Assembly (NCBI GenBank): GCA_963816975.1
Contig: CAWFMD010000006.1
Location: 496,001 to 560,000 of the forward strand
DNA: 64,000 nt
Direction: 5' to 3'
Source of the DNA: DASRIA01 sp963816975
Lineage (GTDB): Bacteria > Actinomycetota > Thermoleophilia > Solirubrobacterales > JBBDJG01
Of the stretch, positions 32,264-40,075 are shown piece by piece. The notes below the pieces were generated by a model, which had not been told where the DNA came from, ran no database searches, and was given only the letters and a program-made list of their open reading frames with translations. Position numbers and translations under genes: made by a program. Positions within the stretch are counted from its first letter, which is position 1. Each line of letters starts with the position of its first letter.

Positions 32264-33207
32264 CGCGGGTCCTGTTCTTCCGGGACTTCAAGCGTTTCAC
32301 CGGCGGCGACCTCAAGGTCTGGGACTACTTCAACCACGTGCGCTCGTCGCCACGCCATTCGGCGTACGTGCGCTTCAGCGACGAGTCCGTATGGAACGCG
32401 ACCAATCCGTGGAACCACGCCAGGGAATGCGTCGTGGGCGAGGACGCCGAGTTCGACATCCTCTTCCTGTCCGGGACGGACTGGCGCCACGTGATCCCCG
32501 AAGACCAGCGTCCGCGGTACTCGAAGCCGGTGCTCAATCTCGTCCAGCATGTGCGGCACGGATGCGAGCGCGACCCTCTCGGCCGGCACATGCTGCTGCG
32601 GCACAGCGCGATCCGCATCTGCGTGAGCTCGGAGGTGGAGCGGGCGATCCTGGGCACGGGGAAGGTGCGCGGGCCGGTGTTCACGATCCCCGACGCGATC
32701 GACGTCGAGGAGGTCGAGCGCCTGGCGGGCACGAAGCCGCGTGACCTCGACGTCCTGGTCGCGGCGAACAAGCAGCCGCAACTGGGGGCGGCGATCGCGG
32801 CGCGGTTGCGGAAGACGCGCGCGAGCGTGCACCTGGCCGACACGCGCATCCCGCGCGACGAGCTGATCGGCCTGATGGGCGCCGCACGGGTGAGCGTGCT
32901 GGTCCCCAACCCCAAGGAGGGGTTCTATCTGCCGGCCATCGAGGGGATGGCGGCGGGCACGCTGGTCGTGTGCCCGGACTGCATCGGGAACCGGTCCTAC
33001 TGTCTGGATGGCGAGAACTGCTTTCGGCCTCCATGGGACGAGGACTCGATCGTGGCCGCAGCCGAACGGGCGCTCGGCGACGAGCCGCTGCGCGACCGGA
33101 TGACCCAGGTCGCCGGCGGGACCGCGACCGCCCACGACCTGCGGCTCGAGCGGCGCGCCTTCCTCGACATCCTCGATCGCGTGGACGAGCTCTGGGCCGC
33201 GGCCTAG
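32260..33207 (+). CDS. GT4-like glycosyltransferase with apparent ATA start
   Basis: A ~315-residue GT-B glycosyltransferase, last gene of the long operon. The N-terminus reads ARVLFFRDFKRFTGGDLKVW, with the GG loop of GT4 enzymes, so translation must begin near 32260. There is no ATG, GTG or TTG in frame before GTG 32338, which would delete the first strand and loop. ATA at 32260 has GGAGG at 32248-32252, a seven-base spacer, and overlaps the previous TAG. The C-terminal half has VLVAANKQPQLGAAIAARLR and the donor site VLVPNPKEGFYLPAIEGMAA, followed by GTLVVCPDCIGNRSYC. A CTG at 32272 is a poorer option because the Shine-Dalgarno would be too distant. Confidence 0.78.
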   Translation: MARVLFFRDFKRFTGGDLKVWDYFNHVRSSPRHSAYVRFSDESVWNATNPWNHARECVVGEDAEFDILFLSGTDWRHVIPEDQRPRYSKPVLNLVQHVRHGCERDPLGRHMLLRHSAIRICVSSEVERAILGTGKVRGPVFTIPDAIDVEEVERLAGTKPRDLDVLVAANKQPQLGAAIAARLRKTRASVHLADTRIPRDELIGLMGAARVSVLVPNPKEGFYLPAIEGMAAGTLVVCPDCIGNRSYCLDGENCFRPPWDEDSIVAAAERALGDEPLRDRMTQVAGGTATAHDLRLERRAFLDILDRVDELWAAA

Positions 33208-33250
33208 CGCCCGGCGAGCATCTCGCGGCGCGAGCCGAGGGACGTGCTCA

Positions 33251-34330
33251 TCACCGGGCGGGCTTGCGGAACAGCACGGCGTCCTGCTGGATGTCGAGCG
33301 CCCCGCCGGGCGAGAAGTCCACCAGCTCGAGCCCGCGACCCAGCACCTCGCGGATGTAGCGCTCGGGGTGGTACGCGGCGCATCCGCTGCTGCCCGCGTG
33401 CTGTGAGCCGATCACGACCAGCTCCCCGGCATCGAATCCCGGCGCGATCTGCTCGTACTGGCCCTCCGTGCGCATGTACTCGACCCGGCTGCGCCCATGG
33501 AACGTGGGCAGCAGCACACCGCCGGGCTTTACGATCCTGATCAGCTCCTGCATCCATGGAACGTGCATCTCGGCATCGAAGTGCGTGAACACCGAGAGCG
33601 CTTGCACGAGGTCGAAGGACTCGTCCGCGAAGGGCAGCGGCGGCTCGAGCCCGTTGATCTCGAACCGGCCGAACGGCAGGTTCGCTGCGCACCACTCCAC
33701 CAGACGGGGGTTGTAGTCCGAGCCGTACAGCTTCGCCCGCGTGAAACGCGGCCAGTGGCGGATCACGCGGCCACAGCCACAGCCGAAGTCGAGCACGGTG
33801 CCGAGCGATTGCGGGTTGACGTCGTTGCGCGCCAGCATCTCGGAAATCCACGTCGCCGCATAGCTCCCGTATCGATAGAACTCGTCGGGTCTGATCCAGC
33901 CGGCGACCAGCCCGACCATCTCGGGCGTGGGGACGGGCAGGCCATCCTCGCCGGTCAGCGGCCGATGCTCGCGCGGAGACTCGAGGGCATAGATCGCGCA
34001 CGCATCCTCGTCGGTCGCGATCCGCCGGAACTGGGTACGCAGGAACCTCCTCAGCTCCGGGTGCCGGTCGATCCACGGATAGACGTCAGACGGCACCACG
34101 AGATACGGCGTCTGGTTGGCACGGAAGCGCTCGATGCGCGCCGCAACGTGCGCGCTCGTGAGCTCACCGCCGGGGAGATTGAGCACGACCTTGCCCGCCG
34201 GCCGGCCTTCCATGTCCGGCATCTCCTCGGCGCTGTTGACGAGCACACCCACCCGCGCCCAGTAGGGGAGGGTGAAGCGCACCTCGCGTTCGACCGCTCC
34301 CAGCCTGTTCACCGAACCGTGCACCCCCAC
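33251..34330 (-). CDS. methyltransferase with N-terminal WWL-type domain
   Basis: A 359-residue protein transcribed against the two glycan operons. Residues ~18-115 are copy E of the repeated domain (YWARVGVLVNSAEEMPDMEG; TPYLVVPSDVYPWIDRHPEL; CAIYAL), with the double Trp reduced to PW. Residues ~170-359 are a class I methyltransferase: VLDFGCGCGRVIRHWPRF (motif I), LYGSDYNPRLVEWC, LPFADESFDLVQALSVFTHF, and ELIRIVKPGGVLLPTFHG. Its layout and sequence match the protein at 39005-40075. GTG at 34330 has TAGGGT eight bases upstream (leaderless arrangement); GTG at 34324, with GGAG eight bases before it, is an equal alternative. It probably methylates the same glycan. Confidence 0.8.
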   Translation of the reverse strand: MGVHGSVNRLGAVEREVRFTLPYWARVGVLVNSAEEMPDMEGRPAGKVVLNLPGGELTSAHVAARIERFRANQTPYLVVPSDVYPWIDRHPELRRFLRTQFRRIATDEDACAIYALESPREHRPLTGEDGLPVPTPEMVGLVAGWIRPDEFYRYGSYAATWISEMLARNDVNPQSLGTVLDFGCGCGRVIRHWPRFTRAKLYGSDYNPRLVEWCAANLPFGRFEINGLEPPLPFADESFDLVQALSVFTHFDAEMHVPWMQELIRIVKPGGVLLPTFHGRSRVEYMRTEGQYEQIAPGFDAGELVVIGSQHAGSSGCAAYHPERYIREVLGRGLELVDFSPGGALDIQQDAVLFRKPAR

Positions 34331-34338
34331 CGCTCCAT

Positions 34339-34344
34339 ACCCTA
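34339..34344 (-). promoter_or_regulatory. -10-like box TAGGGT for opposing methyltransferase
   Basis: Read on the minus strand, TAGGGT is separated by eight bases from GTG 34330. It shares a 107-base divergent spacer with the promoter of the second glycan operon. Confidence 0.35.
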
Positions 34345-34395
34345 CGTGGCCCCGCCGCCGCGCGCACGTCCGACGATCGACGTCGTACGTCCGGT

Positions 34396-34404
34396 TGCGA
34401 TAAT
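34396..34404 (+). promoter_or_regulatory. extended -10 promoter TGC-GATAAT of second glycan operon
   Basis: TGCGATAAT (34396-34404) is a near-consensus -10 with the TGn extension, which can act without a good -35. Transcription would start near 34411, about 27 bases before the ATG at 34438. Confidence 0.5.
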
Positions 34405-34437
34405 TGACCGCATGCGGCCGCGCGATGTCCTCTCTGC

Positions 34438-35595
34438 ATGACCACGATCCTGGTCGCGGGCGCGATCGCCAACAAGCTGCACAACGGGGGCGAGGCATGG
34501 GTGCGGCTGAGCTGGATCCGCGGCCTCCAGAAGCTGGGCGTCGACGTCTGGTTCGTGGAGCAGATCGAGGAGGCCACCTGCGTCGATGCCGCCGGAGCGC
34601 CTGCGCCCTTCGCCGAGTCCGAGAACCGCCGTTACTTCGACGCGCTGATGGCCGAGTTCGGCCTCACCGAGCGGGCCTCGCTGCTCCTCGGCGAAGGGGC
34701 ACAGGCCAGCGGCGTCCCGCTCACGCAGTTGACCGATGTGGCCGCCGAGGCGGACCTCATCGTCAACATCAGCGGACACCTGCGATCGCCTGACCTGCTG
34801 GCGCGGCCACGCCGCCGGGCATACGTCGACCTGGACCCGGGCTTCACACAGTTCTGGCACGCCGACGGCTGGACCGGCCTCGCCGGACACGACACCTACT
34901 TCACGGTCGGCGAGAACATCGGGTCGCCCGGGTGCGTGATTCCCACGGGCGGCATCGCCTGGCGCCCGGTGCCGCCCCCGGTCGTGCTCGATGACTGGCC
35001 GTTCCCCGAAGAGTCCGGTCCGCTGCGGTTCACGACGGTGGGAGCATGGCGCGGCGCCTTCGGTGTGATCGAGCGCGACGGCCGCACCTACGGGTTGAAG
35101 GTGCACGAGTTCCGCAAGGTGATGGAGCTGCCCACCCGCGTGCCCTACGACTTCGAGATCGCACTGGACATCTACCCGGGCGACGACCGCGACCGGCTGG
35201 CGCTGGAGGCGAACGGGTGGGCGCTGGTGCGACCGGCCACGACGGTCCGGGGCCCGATCGAGTTCCGCCACTACGTCCAGGGCTCGGGCGCCGAGTTCTC
35301 GGTTGCGCAGGGCATCTACGTGGACACGCACAGCGGCTGGTTCAGCGACCGGAGCGTACGCTACCTCGCATCGGGACGGCCCACGTTGCTGCAGGACACA
35401 GGCTTCAGCCGCAACTACCCGGTGGGAAATGGCCTGGTTCCCTTCACCACGATCGCCGAGGCCGCCGCCGGCGCGCAGCAGATCGCCGCGGACTACGAGG
35501 GCCACCGCGCCGCCGCCCGCGCGCTCGCGGAGGATCGCTTCGACTCCGGCAAGGTCCTGCCCCGCTTCCTGGCGGAGGCGGGGCTCGGGCCGTGA
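34438..35595 (+). CDS. 385-residue GT-B-like glycosyltransferase, paralogue 2
   Basis: A 385-residue member of the same family as 30518 and 36833. N-terminus: TTILVAGAIANKLHNGGEAW, WIRGLQKLGVDVWFVEQIEE. Mid-protein: RAYVDLDPGFTQFWHADGWT and GHDTYFTVGENIGSPGCVIP. C-terminal: FTTVGAWRGAFGVIERDGRT, GIYVDTHSGWFSDRSVRYLA followed by SGRPTLLQDTGFSRNYPVGN. Exact equality of length among three copies (385) points to recent duplication with a shared fold. Likely a cytoplasmic glycosyltransferase; donor unknown. It is the first gene of the second operon, and its TGA overlaps the next GTG by four bases. Confidence 0.65.
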   Translation: MTTILVAGAIANKLHNGGEAWVRLSWIRGLQKLGVDVWFVEQIEEATCVDAAGAPAPFAESENRRYFDALMAEFGLTERASLLLGEGAQASGVPLTQLTDVAAEADLIVNISGHLRSPDLLARPRRRAYVDLDPGFTQFWHADGWTGLAGHDTYFTVGENIGSPGCVIPTGGIAWRPVPPPVVLDDWPFPEESGPLRFTTVGAWRGAFGVIERDGRTYGLKVHEFRKVMELPTRVPYDFEIALDIYPGDDRDRLALEANGWALVRPATTVRGPIEFRHYVQGSGAEFSVAQGIYVDTHSGWFSDRSVRYLASGRPTLLQDTGFSRNYPVGNGLVPFTTIAEAAAGAQQIAADYEGHRAAARALAEDRFDSGKVLPRFLAEAGLGP

Positions 35596-36836
35596 CGCCG
35601 GGAGGTCCGCGGCGACGGCCACTCGGTGTGGGTCTTGCGGCCGGCGCGCTGCTCGGCGCCGTGGCTCTGTTCGCGCTCGTCGTGGTGCTGTCGTTCGAGC
35701 TGCTCAGCAAGGACCAGCTCGGCGGGCCCTCGACGCTCGCCGGGGTAGAGCTGACCGGCGCCGAGCAGACGGTGTTCAGCTGGCGCCGAGACGCTTGCGA
35801 GGAAAACGACATTCCTGACCTACCCGCACGCGCGTTCCGGGACGCACGCGGAGACGTGCAGCTGATCGCGGCGCACTTCGTCAACCGCCGGTTCGTGGGA
35901 CGGGACCTCGGCCGGCTGGAGCATCCCTGTGACGTGATCAAGCGATCGACACGTGATCCGGACCCGGCTCGCTACGCCGACGCCGAGTGGCTGGGCGCGC
36001 TCTACACCGAGGACGGGCGCACGGTGTACTCGCTCGTGCACGACGAGTACCAGGGCCAGCTCCATCCCGGCCGCTGCGCTTCGGGCGAATACCTCAAGTG
36101 CTGGTACAACTCGATCACACTGTCGGTGTCACGCGACGGGGGCCGCAGCTACCATGCGATCGCGCCGGCGCCCGCACATCTCGTGGCCTCTATCCCCTAC
36201 CGATACGAGCCCGACGCCGGTCCCTACGGCCTGTTCGCGCCCAGCAACATCGTGCGCAACCGCAAGGACGGCTACTACTACGCGATGATCCGCGCCGAGG
36301 ACCATCGCGCGCAGCGCTATGGCACCTGCCTGATGCGCACCAGGACGCTCGCCGACCCGCGCTCCTGGCGGGCCTGGGGCGGAGCGCGCTTCGACGTTCA
36401 GTTCGCGAATCCCTATTCCCCGCAGGGTCTCGATCCCGCGAACCACGTGTGCACACCGGTCTCCCCCGACCAGATCGGTGCGATGGTGGAGAGCCTGACC
36501 TTCAACGAGTACTTCGGCAAGTGGCTGCTGGTCGGCACGTCGCAGGACGTCGTGCGCGGCGGCAGGCGGGTGGGGTTCTACTACTCGCTCTCCGGCGACC
36601 TGGTGCACTGGTCGCAGCGCAAGCTGATCCGCGAGGTGGAACTGACCTTCTCCTACGAGTGCGGGGACGCGAACCCCGTGAGCTACCCATCCGTGCTCGA
36701 TCCGCGTTCCAGCGCGCGGAACTTCGACACGACCGGCAGGACCCCTTACCTGTTCTTCACACGGTTTCACTACAGCAACTGCGTTCAGAACCTGAACCGC
36801 GACCTCGTGCGGGTGCCGATCCGCTTCTCGAAATGA
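35592..36836 (+). CDS. membrane-anchored beta-propeller (glycosidase-like) protein
   Basis: A 414-residue protein with one N-terminal TM segment (residues 11-38, GVGLAAGALLGAVALFALVV and onward) and a large outer domain, hence type II orientation. The outer part has propeller-like repeats: WLGALYTEDGRTVYSLVHDE, LSVSRDGGRSYHAIAPAPAH (an Asp-box-like SxDGGxS motif), IVRNRKDGYYYAMIRAEDHR, TRTLADPRSWRAWGGARFDV, FNEYFGKWLLVGTSQDVV, and YSLSGDLVHWSQRKLI. This pattern resembles five-bladed GH43/GH117-type sugar hydrolases or sialidase-like proteins; catalytic residues cannot be assigned. Six or more cysteines suit an extracytoplasmic location. GTG overlaps the upstream GT stop and the end overlaps the next GT, so it is made with them and may trim or bind the exported glycan. 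Confidence 0.6.
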   Translation: MTPGGPRRRPLGVGLAAGALLGAVALFALVVVLSFELLSKDQLGGPSTLAGVELTGAEQTVFSWRRDACEENDIPDLPARAFRDARGDVQLIAAHFVNRRFVGRDLGRLEHPCDVIKRSTRDPDPARYADAEWLGALYTEDGRTVYSLVHDEYQGQLHPGRCASGEYLKCWYNSITLSVSRDGGRSYHAIAPAPAHLVASIPYRYEPDAGPYGLFAPSNIVRNRKDGYYYAMIRAEDHRAQRYGTCLMRTRTLADPRSWRAWGGARFDVQFANPYSPQGLDPANHVCTPVSPDQIGAMVESLTFNEYFGKWLLVGTSQDVVRGGRRVGFYYSLSGDLVHWSQRKLIREVELTFSYECGDANPVSYPSVLDPRSSARNFDTTGRTPYLFFTRFHYSNCVQNLNRDLVRVPIRFSK

Positions 36837-37990
36837 GCGTGCCCGCCGGCGACCCGCTGCGCATCCTGGTGAGCGGCATGATCGCCGCGGTGCCGCACCA
36901 CGGGGGCGCCACCTGGGCCGTGCTCCAGTACCTGCTGGGGTTCCGGCAGCTCGGTCACGAGGTCGTGTTCGTCGAGCAGATCGACCGTGGCGCCCTGCAA
37001 CCCGCCGGATCTCCCTTGCAGGACTCGGTCAACCGCACCTACATGCAGTCGGTCGCGGAGCGCTGCGGCCTGGCGGGCGAGTGGGCGCTGCTGGAGGCGG
37101 GCACGACCCACACCGCCGGCCGCTCCTACGAGGAGCTGCGGGTCGCGGCCCGCAATGCGGACGTGCTGGTCAACATCTCGGGGATCCTGACCGACGACGA
37201 CCTGATGGGCGCCGCCCGCACGAAGGTCTACCTGGACCTCGACCCCGCCTTCAACCAGCTCTGGCATGCGCAGGGCATCGACATGCACTTCGGCGGCCAC
37301 GACCGCTTCGTGACGGTCGGTCAGGCGATCGGCACGCCGGACTGCACGGTGCCGACCTCCGGAATCGACTGGATCCCGACCGTCCCACCAGTCGTGCTCG
37401 AGCACTGGCCGCCCGTCCCAGGGGGCGAGCACATCACGACGATCGGCAACTGGCGCGGCTATGGCTCGGTCGAGCACGAGGGCGTTCACTACGGACAGAA
37501 GGCGCACTCGATGCGCGGCTACATGGGACTCGCGGCGCGCACGGACGCGTCCTTCCGGCTCGCCCTCGACGTGCACCCCGGCGAAGCGCCGGACATCGCG
37601 GCACTGGACCGCAACGGCTGGCAGATCGTCCCGCCCGCACAGGTGGCGGCGACCCCGGACGCCTACAGAGAGTTCATCGCCGGCTCGCTCGCCGAGCTCG
37701 GCATCGCCAAGAGCGGCTACGTGCTGTCCCGCTGCGGCTGGTTCAGCGATCGCAGCGCCTGCTACCTGGCCTGCGGGAAGCCGGTCGTTGCGCAGGACAC
37801 CGCCTTCAGCCGGTTCCTGCCGACCGGCACGGGTCTGCTGGCCTTTGCCACCGAGGACGACGCCCTGTCGGGGATCGAGGACGTGCGCCGCGATTACGTG
37901 CGCCACTCGACGGCCGCGCGCGAGATCGCCGTCGAGCACTTCGACTCGCGGTCGGTGCTGACGCGGTTCCTGGAGCGGGTGGCGGCATGA
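36833..37990 (+). CDS. 385-residue GT-B-like glycosyltransferase, paralogue 3
   Basis: A 385-residue family member. N-terminus: LRILVSGMIAAVPHHGGATW, AVLQYLLGFRQLGHEVVFVE. Mid-protein: KVYLDLDPAFNQLWHAQGID, DRFVTVGQAIGTPDCTVPTS. C-terminal: ITTIGNWRGYGSVEHEGVHY, YVLSRCGWFSDRSACYLACG, KPVVAQDTAFSRFLPTGTGL. The LDLDP(A/G)F, TVGxxIG, and GWFSDRS motifs are conserved in all copies and are candidates for the active site. ATG overlaps the propeller stop as ATGA, and its end overlaps the APH-like ATG the same way. A transferase role in the glycan pathway is inferred from fold and context. Confidence 0.65.
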   Translation: MSVPAGDPLRILVSGMIAAVPHHGGATWAVLQYLLGFRQLGHEVVFVEQIDRGALQPAGSPLQDSVNRTYMQSVAERCGLAGEWALLEAGTTHTAGRSYEELRVAARNADVLVNISGILTDDDLMGAARTKVYLDLDPAFNQLWHAQGIDMHFGGHDRFVTVGQAIGTPDCTVPTSGIDWIPTVPPVVLEHWPPVPGGEHITTIGNWRGYGSVEHEGVHYGQKAHSMRGYMGLAARTDASFRLALDVHPGEAPDIAALDRNGWQIVPPAQVAATPDAYREFIAGSLAELGIAKSGYVLSRCGWFSDRSACYLACGKPVVAQDTAFSRFLPTGTGLLAFATEDDALSGIEDVRRDYVRHSTAAREIAVEHFDSRSVLTRFLERVAA

Positions 37991-38991
37991 CGCCCGCCGA
38001 CGCGCCCGGGCTGCGCACGGCCCTGGAAGCCGCACTTGGCGACCACGAGCGCGTTCCCGTGTCGGTGACCGGTCTGGAGCGGCGGCCGTGCGAGTACCGC
38101 ACGAGCTATGCGCTGGAGGAGCTGGACGTGACGCTCGCGGACGGTCGAGCGCTGCACATGATGCTCAAGGACCTCTCGCGCGCCTGCCTCGACGAGGACG
38201 CACGGCGCGTAAAGCCCGACTTCCTGCACGACCCGATGCGCGAGATCGAGGTCTACCGCGACCTGCTGGACGGCGCCGGGCTGGGCACTCCTGCCTACTA
38301 CGGCGCGTCCGTGGACCCGGCCGCCGGCCGCCACTGGCTCTTCATAGAGAACGTCGCGGGACCGGTGCTGTGGCAGGTGGGCGAGTTCGAGGTGTGGGAG
38401 GAAACGGCGCGCTGGCTCGCGCGGATGCATGCACGGCTCGCGGGCGCGGCGGCCGGGGCGCCGGACTCGCTGCTGCGCTACGGCCCGCGCCTGTATCGCA
38501 CCTGGATCGATCGCGCGCAGGGGTTCGCGGAGGATCCCGCCACGTCCTGGAGCGATGAGAAGCGGGAGGCCGTGCTGATGCTGGCGAGCCGTTACGGCCC
38601 GGTGGTCGAGCGTCTGGCGGCGCTCACACCGACCGTGATCCACGGCGAGTTCTATCCCTCCAACGTGTTGATCCAGAATCCGGCGGCGGGGCGGGTGCGG
38701 GTCGCGCCCATCGACTGGGAGATCGCCGCCGTCGGCCCCGGGCTGCTCGACCTGGCCGCGCTGTCGATCGGCAAGTGGACTCCCGCGCAGCGCGCGGCGC
38801 TCGCGCGCGCCTACAGCGAGGCCGCGGGCTCCGGAAACACGCCGGCCGGCTTCGACGCGGCGCTCGACTGCTGCCGGCTGCACCTGGCCGTCCAGGCGCT
38901 CGGCTGGGATCCGGAATGGCAGGCTCCCGCGGAGCACCGTCACGACTGGCTCGCAGAGGCGCTGCAGATCGCCCGCGACCTGCGACTCTAG
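37987..38991 (+). CDS. aminoglycoside-phosphotransferase-like (APH) kinase
   Basis: A 334-residue protein-kinase-like fold enzyme of the APH/choline kinase group. The N-lobe has TSYALEELDVTLADGRALHM followed by MLKDLSR with the ATP-binding Lys. A Glu helix follows (DPMREIEVYRDLLDGAG), then the hinge WLFIENVAGPVLWQ. The catalytic loop is TVIHGEFYPSNVLI (HGxFxxxN), and the metal site VAPIDWEIAAVGPGLLDLAA (IDWE). It phosphorylates a small hydroxylated substrate; in this setting a sugar or sugar precursor is more likely than an antibiotic. It starts inside the end of a GT gene (ATGA). Resistance should not be inferred from the family name. Confidence 0.85.
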   Translation: MTPADAPGLRTALEAALGDHERVPVSVTGLERRPCEYRTSYALEELDVTLADGRALHMMLKDLSRACLDEDARRVKPDFLHDPMREIEVYRDLLDGAGLGTPAYYGASVDPAAGRHWLFIENVAGPVLWQVGEFEVWEETARWLARMHARLAGAAAGAPDSLLRYGPRLYRTWIDRAQGFAEDPATSWSDEKREAVLMLASRYGPVVERLAALTPTVIHGEFYPSNVLIQNPAAGRVRVAPIDWEIAAVGPGLLDLAALSIGKWTPAQRAALARAYSEAAGSGNTPAGFDAALDCCRLHLAVQALGWDPEWQAPAEHRHDWLAEALQIARDLRL

Positions 38992-39004
38992 AGTGCAGGA
39001 CGGC

Positions 39005-40075
39005 ATGATCGCGAGCGAGACCGAGACCAGCCGCCGCGCGCTGGACCTGTTGCGCTTCGCCGTTCCCTGGGACGCGGCGGTGGCGGTGGCGGGGTCCGAG
39101 GTCCAGGACATCGGCCGCCGGCTGGTCCTGTCCTTCGCAGGCGCGGGCAGCGTGCCCGGGATCTCCGACGAGGCCGCGATCACGCGGCTCGAGGCACTGC
39201 GCGACCAGGGCTGCGAGTTTCTCGTCGTCGGTCCGTCTGCCTACGACTGGCTCGACGCGCGCCCCGGCTTCCAGCGCCATCTCGACGCGGAGTACCGGCT
39301 CGTGGCGCGCGAAGCCCAAGCGTGCGCCGTCTACGCGCTGCACGGGGACGCCGGGCGCAGCGGCGCGGACGGGCTGCCGCTGCCGCCGGTCGACATGATC
39401 CGCATGACGTCGGGAATGAGGAACGCGCCCAACCCGGACGCGACCTACCGGCGCTTCGAGCAGGGTGCGGTCGGCACGGCCGCGTGGATCCGCGACACGC
39501 TGGCGCGCAATGCCGCGCCGGTCGACGACCTCGCGGCGCTGCTCGACTTCGGCTGCGGCTGCGGTCGCGTCACGCGCCACTGGCGCGACCTGCCGGGCGA
39601 GGTGCACGGCAGCGACTACAACCCGCTGCTGGTGCGCTGGTGCGCCCAGCACCTCCCGTTCGCCGAGTTCCGCACCAACGGGCTCGAGCCGCCGCTCCCG
39701 CACGCCGACGATTCCTTCGACTTCTGCTACTCGATCTCGATCTTCACGCACCTGGACGAGCCGTTGCAAATTCCCTGGATGAGCGAGTTGGTGCGCGTGG
39801 TGCGCCCGGGAGGGCTGATCCTGATCACCGTCTCCGGCGAGGCACACGTCAGCAGCCTGCCGGGGTGGGAGCGGTTCCGCGAGCAGTTCGAGGCCGAGCG
39901 GCTGGTGGTCACGAAGCGCGAGCGCACCGGGTCCAACGCATGCGCCGTGTACCACCCGTTCAGCTACGTCCGGGATACCCTCACCCGCGGGCTCGAGATC
40001 GTCGACTACCAGCCAGGGGTCGAGGCGGCGGGTCGCCAGGACGGGGTGCTGGTGCGCACACCTTCGCGGCCATGA
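39005..40075 (+). CDS. methyltransferase with N-terminal WWL-type domain, second copy
   Basis: A 356-residue paralogue of the protein encoded at 33251-34330. Residues ~18-113 are copy F of the repeated domain (VAVAGSEVQDIGRRLVLSFA; CEFLVVGPSAYDWLDARPGF; CAVYALHGD). The methyltransferase domain has LLDFGCGCGRVTRHWRDLPG, VHGSDYNPLLVRWC, PHADDSFDFCYSISIFTHLD, and ELVRVVRPGGLILITVSGEA, then CAVYHPFSYVRDTLTRGLEI shared with the paralogue. ATG at 39005 has AGGA a few bases upstream; GTG at 38993 is in frame too. TAGAGT at 38989-38994 might be an internal -10. It ends by overlapping the deacetylase start (ATGA). Confidence 0.8.
   Translation: MIASETETSRRALDLLRFAVPWDAAVAVAGSEVQDIGRRLVLSFAGAGSVPGISDEAAITRLEALRDQGCEFLVVGPSAYDWLDARPGFQRHLDAEYRLVAREAQACAVYALHGDAGRSGADGLPLPPVDMIRMTSGMRNAPNPDATYRRFEQGAVGTAAWIRDTLARNAAPVDDLAALLDFGCGCGRVTRHWRDLPGEVHGSDYNPLLVRWCAQHLPFAEFRTNGLEPPLPHADDSFDFCYSISIFTHLDEPLQIPWMSELVRVVRPGGLILITVSGEAHVSSLPGWERFREQFEAERLVVTKRERTGSNACAVYHPFSYVRDTLTRGLEIVDYQPGVEAAGRQDGVLVRTPSRP

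Noticed and set aside
37987..38991. Antibiotic-resistance interpretation of the APH-like gene
   Set aside because: The fold is broad, and the gene overlaps glycan genes on both sides by operon structure; nothing points to aminoglycosides.
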